From the NCBI GenBank assembly GCA_937942115.1, contig CALDFY010000138.1, positions 1-5,514 on the forward strand: a stretch of DNA of 5,514 bases, written 5' to 3'. This DNA is from an uncultured Anaerolineae bacterium. GTDB lineage: Bacteria > Chloroflexota > Anaerolineae > B4-G1 > DUEL01. This document shows positions 5,346 through 5,514 of the stretch, in pieces (position 1 is the first letter of the stretch; each line of letters starts with the position of its first letter). The notes beneath the pieces are model-generated. The model saw nothing but the letters and a program-made list of their open reading frames with translations, did no database searches and was not told where the DNA came from. The translations under genes were made by a program, and so were the position numbers.

Positions 5346-5405
5346 ATCGCGATCGTAAAATGGTAGCGCGTAACTACCTACGCCAGGGGCTAAAAGCCCA
5401 ATGGC
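5346..5405. promoter_or_regulatory. Palindrome-rich upstream region of the regulator-GTPase operon
   Basis: Within 60 bases there are ATCGCGAT (5346-5353), GGTAG...CTACC with a 7-base loop (5362-5378), and GGGCT-AAA-AGCCC (5387-5399) nested inside GCCA...TGGC (5382-5405). No convincing -35/-10 pair was found on the minus strand; the best -10-like hexamers are TACCAT and TACGAT, each 4 of 6. These could be operator sites, for example autoregulation by the OmpR-type protein, or part of a dispersed GGGCTAAAAGCCC-type intergenic repeat. Confidence 0.35.
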
Positions 5406-5426
5406 CCTAACTTTTTCGGCGCGCTG

Positions 5427-5459
5427 GCCTCACCCCTCCCCCGGCCCCTCCCCTCTCCC
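5427..5459 (+). repeat. C-rich 33-base direct repeat, copy 1
   Basis: Begins GCCTCACCC and ends CCCTCTCCC; identical over 33 bases to 5482-5514, offset 55 bases. A diverged partial copy lies in inverted orientation at 137-159. It consists almost only of C and T on this strand. I associate this kind of intergenic element with Chloroflexota genomes; that is recollection, not a search. Confidence 0.85.
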
Positions 5460-5480
5460 AAACTTCGTTTGGGAGAGGGG
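5450..5480. repeat. 14-bp perfect hairpin joining the two C-rich repeats
   Basis: CCCCTCTCCCAAAC (5450-5463) pairs perfectly with 5467-5480 around a three-base TTC loop. The left arm overlaps the end of repeat copy 1. Together they form a palindromic unit resembling a REP/MITE-like dispersed element. It lies more than 120 bases upstream of the nearest gene start and could also end transcription arriving from beyond the window. Confidence 0.8.
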
Positions 5481-5481
5481 T

Positions 5482-5514
5482 GCCTCACCCCTCCCCCGGC
5501 CCCTCCCCTCTCCC
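5482..5514 (+). repeat. C-rich 33-base direct repeat, copy 2, reaching the window edge
   Basis: Identical to 5427-5459. Its last base is the last base of the window, so whether a second hairpin and further units follow is not visible. Confidence 0.85.

Noticed and set aside
4351..5358. 335-codon plus-strand frame antisense to the response regulator and small protein
   Set aside because: The minus strand encodes intact receiver and winged-helix domains; the plus frame has no recognisable features.
5427..5514. Possible two-unit CRISPR array, because of two identical 33-base repeats
   Set aside because: The 22-base interval is largely the right arm of a hairpin formed with the first repeat, the repeat is low-complexity C/T, and no cas gene is nearby.

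Overview
The window reads as high-GC bacterial chromosome, most likely from a member of the Chloroflexota (Anaerolineae or Thermoflexus-like). This is an inference. It rests on the strongly G/C-biased third codon positions, the C-rich palindromic intergenic repeats of the CCCCTCCCCCGGCCCC type that I associate with that phylum, and the pairing of a COG2229-type small GTPase with an OmpR/KdpE-type regulator. No rRNA, tRNA, CRISPR array, transposase or phage gene was seen.

Layout. Bases 1-364 hold no convincing gene. They contain a hairpin-rich stretch and one diverged, inverted copy of the C-rich repeat found at the far end. A small four-helix membrane protein (365-748, minus) and an M24-family aminopeptidase-like gene (888-2084, plus) are transcribed divergently. 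Both start from excellent sigma-70-type promoters inside the 139-base gap, and the two promoters share the 9-mer AGGTATAAT. The aminopeptidase is followed by a perfect 17-bp hairpin, then by uridine kinase (2150-2806, GTG start) and an extended SDR/NAD-dependent epimerase (2790-3830) that overlaps udk by 17 bases. These three plus-strand genes probably form one operon, with the hairpin able to act as a processing or attenuation point before udk.

A minus-strand cluster converges on them with a 14-base gap. In transcription order it contains an 80-residue uncharacterised protein (5328-5086), an OmpR/KdpE-like response regulator (5082-4348) and a small Ras/Arf-like GTPase of the CvnD/COG2229 type (4351-3845). 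The spacing (3 bases, then a 4-base ATGA overlap) implies co-transcription and probably translational coupling. No histidine kinase, Roadblock/LC7 protein or other GTPase regulator is encoded nearby. This cluster is the most interesting unit of the window: it joins a two-component output to a small GTPase and carries a small unassigned protein as its first gene.

The right end (5329-5514) carries several short palindromes and then two identical 33-base C-rich repeats separated by a 14-bp hairpin; the second copy runs off the window.
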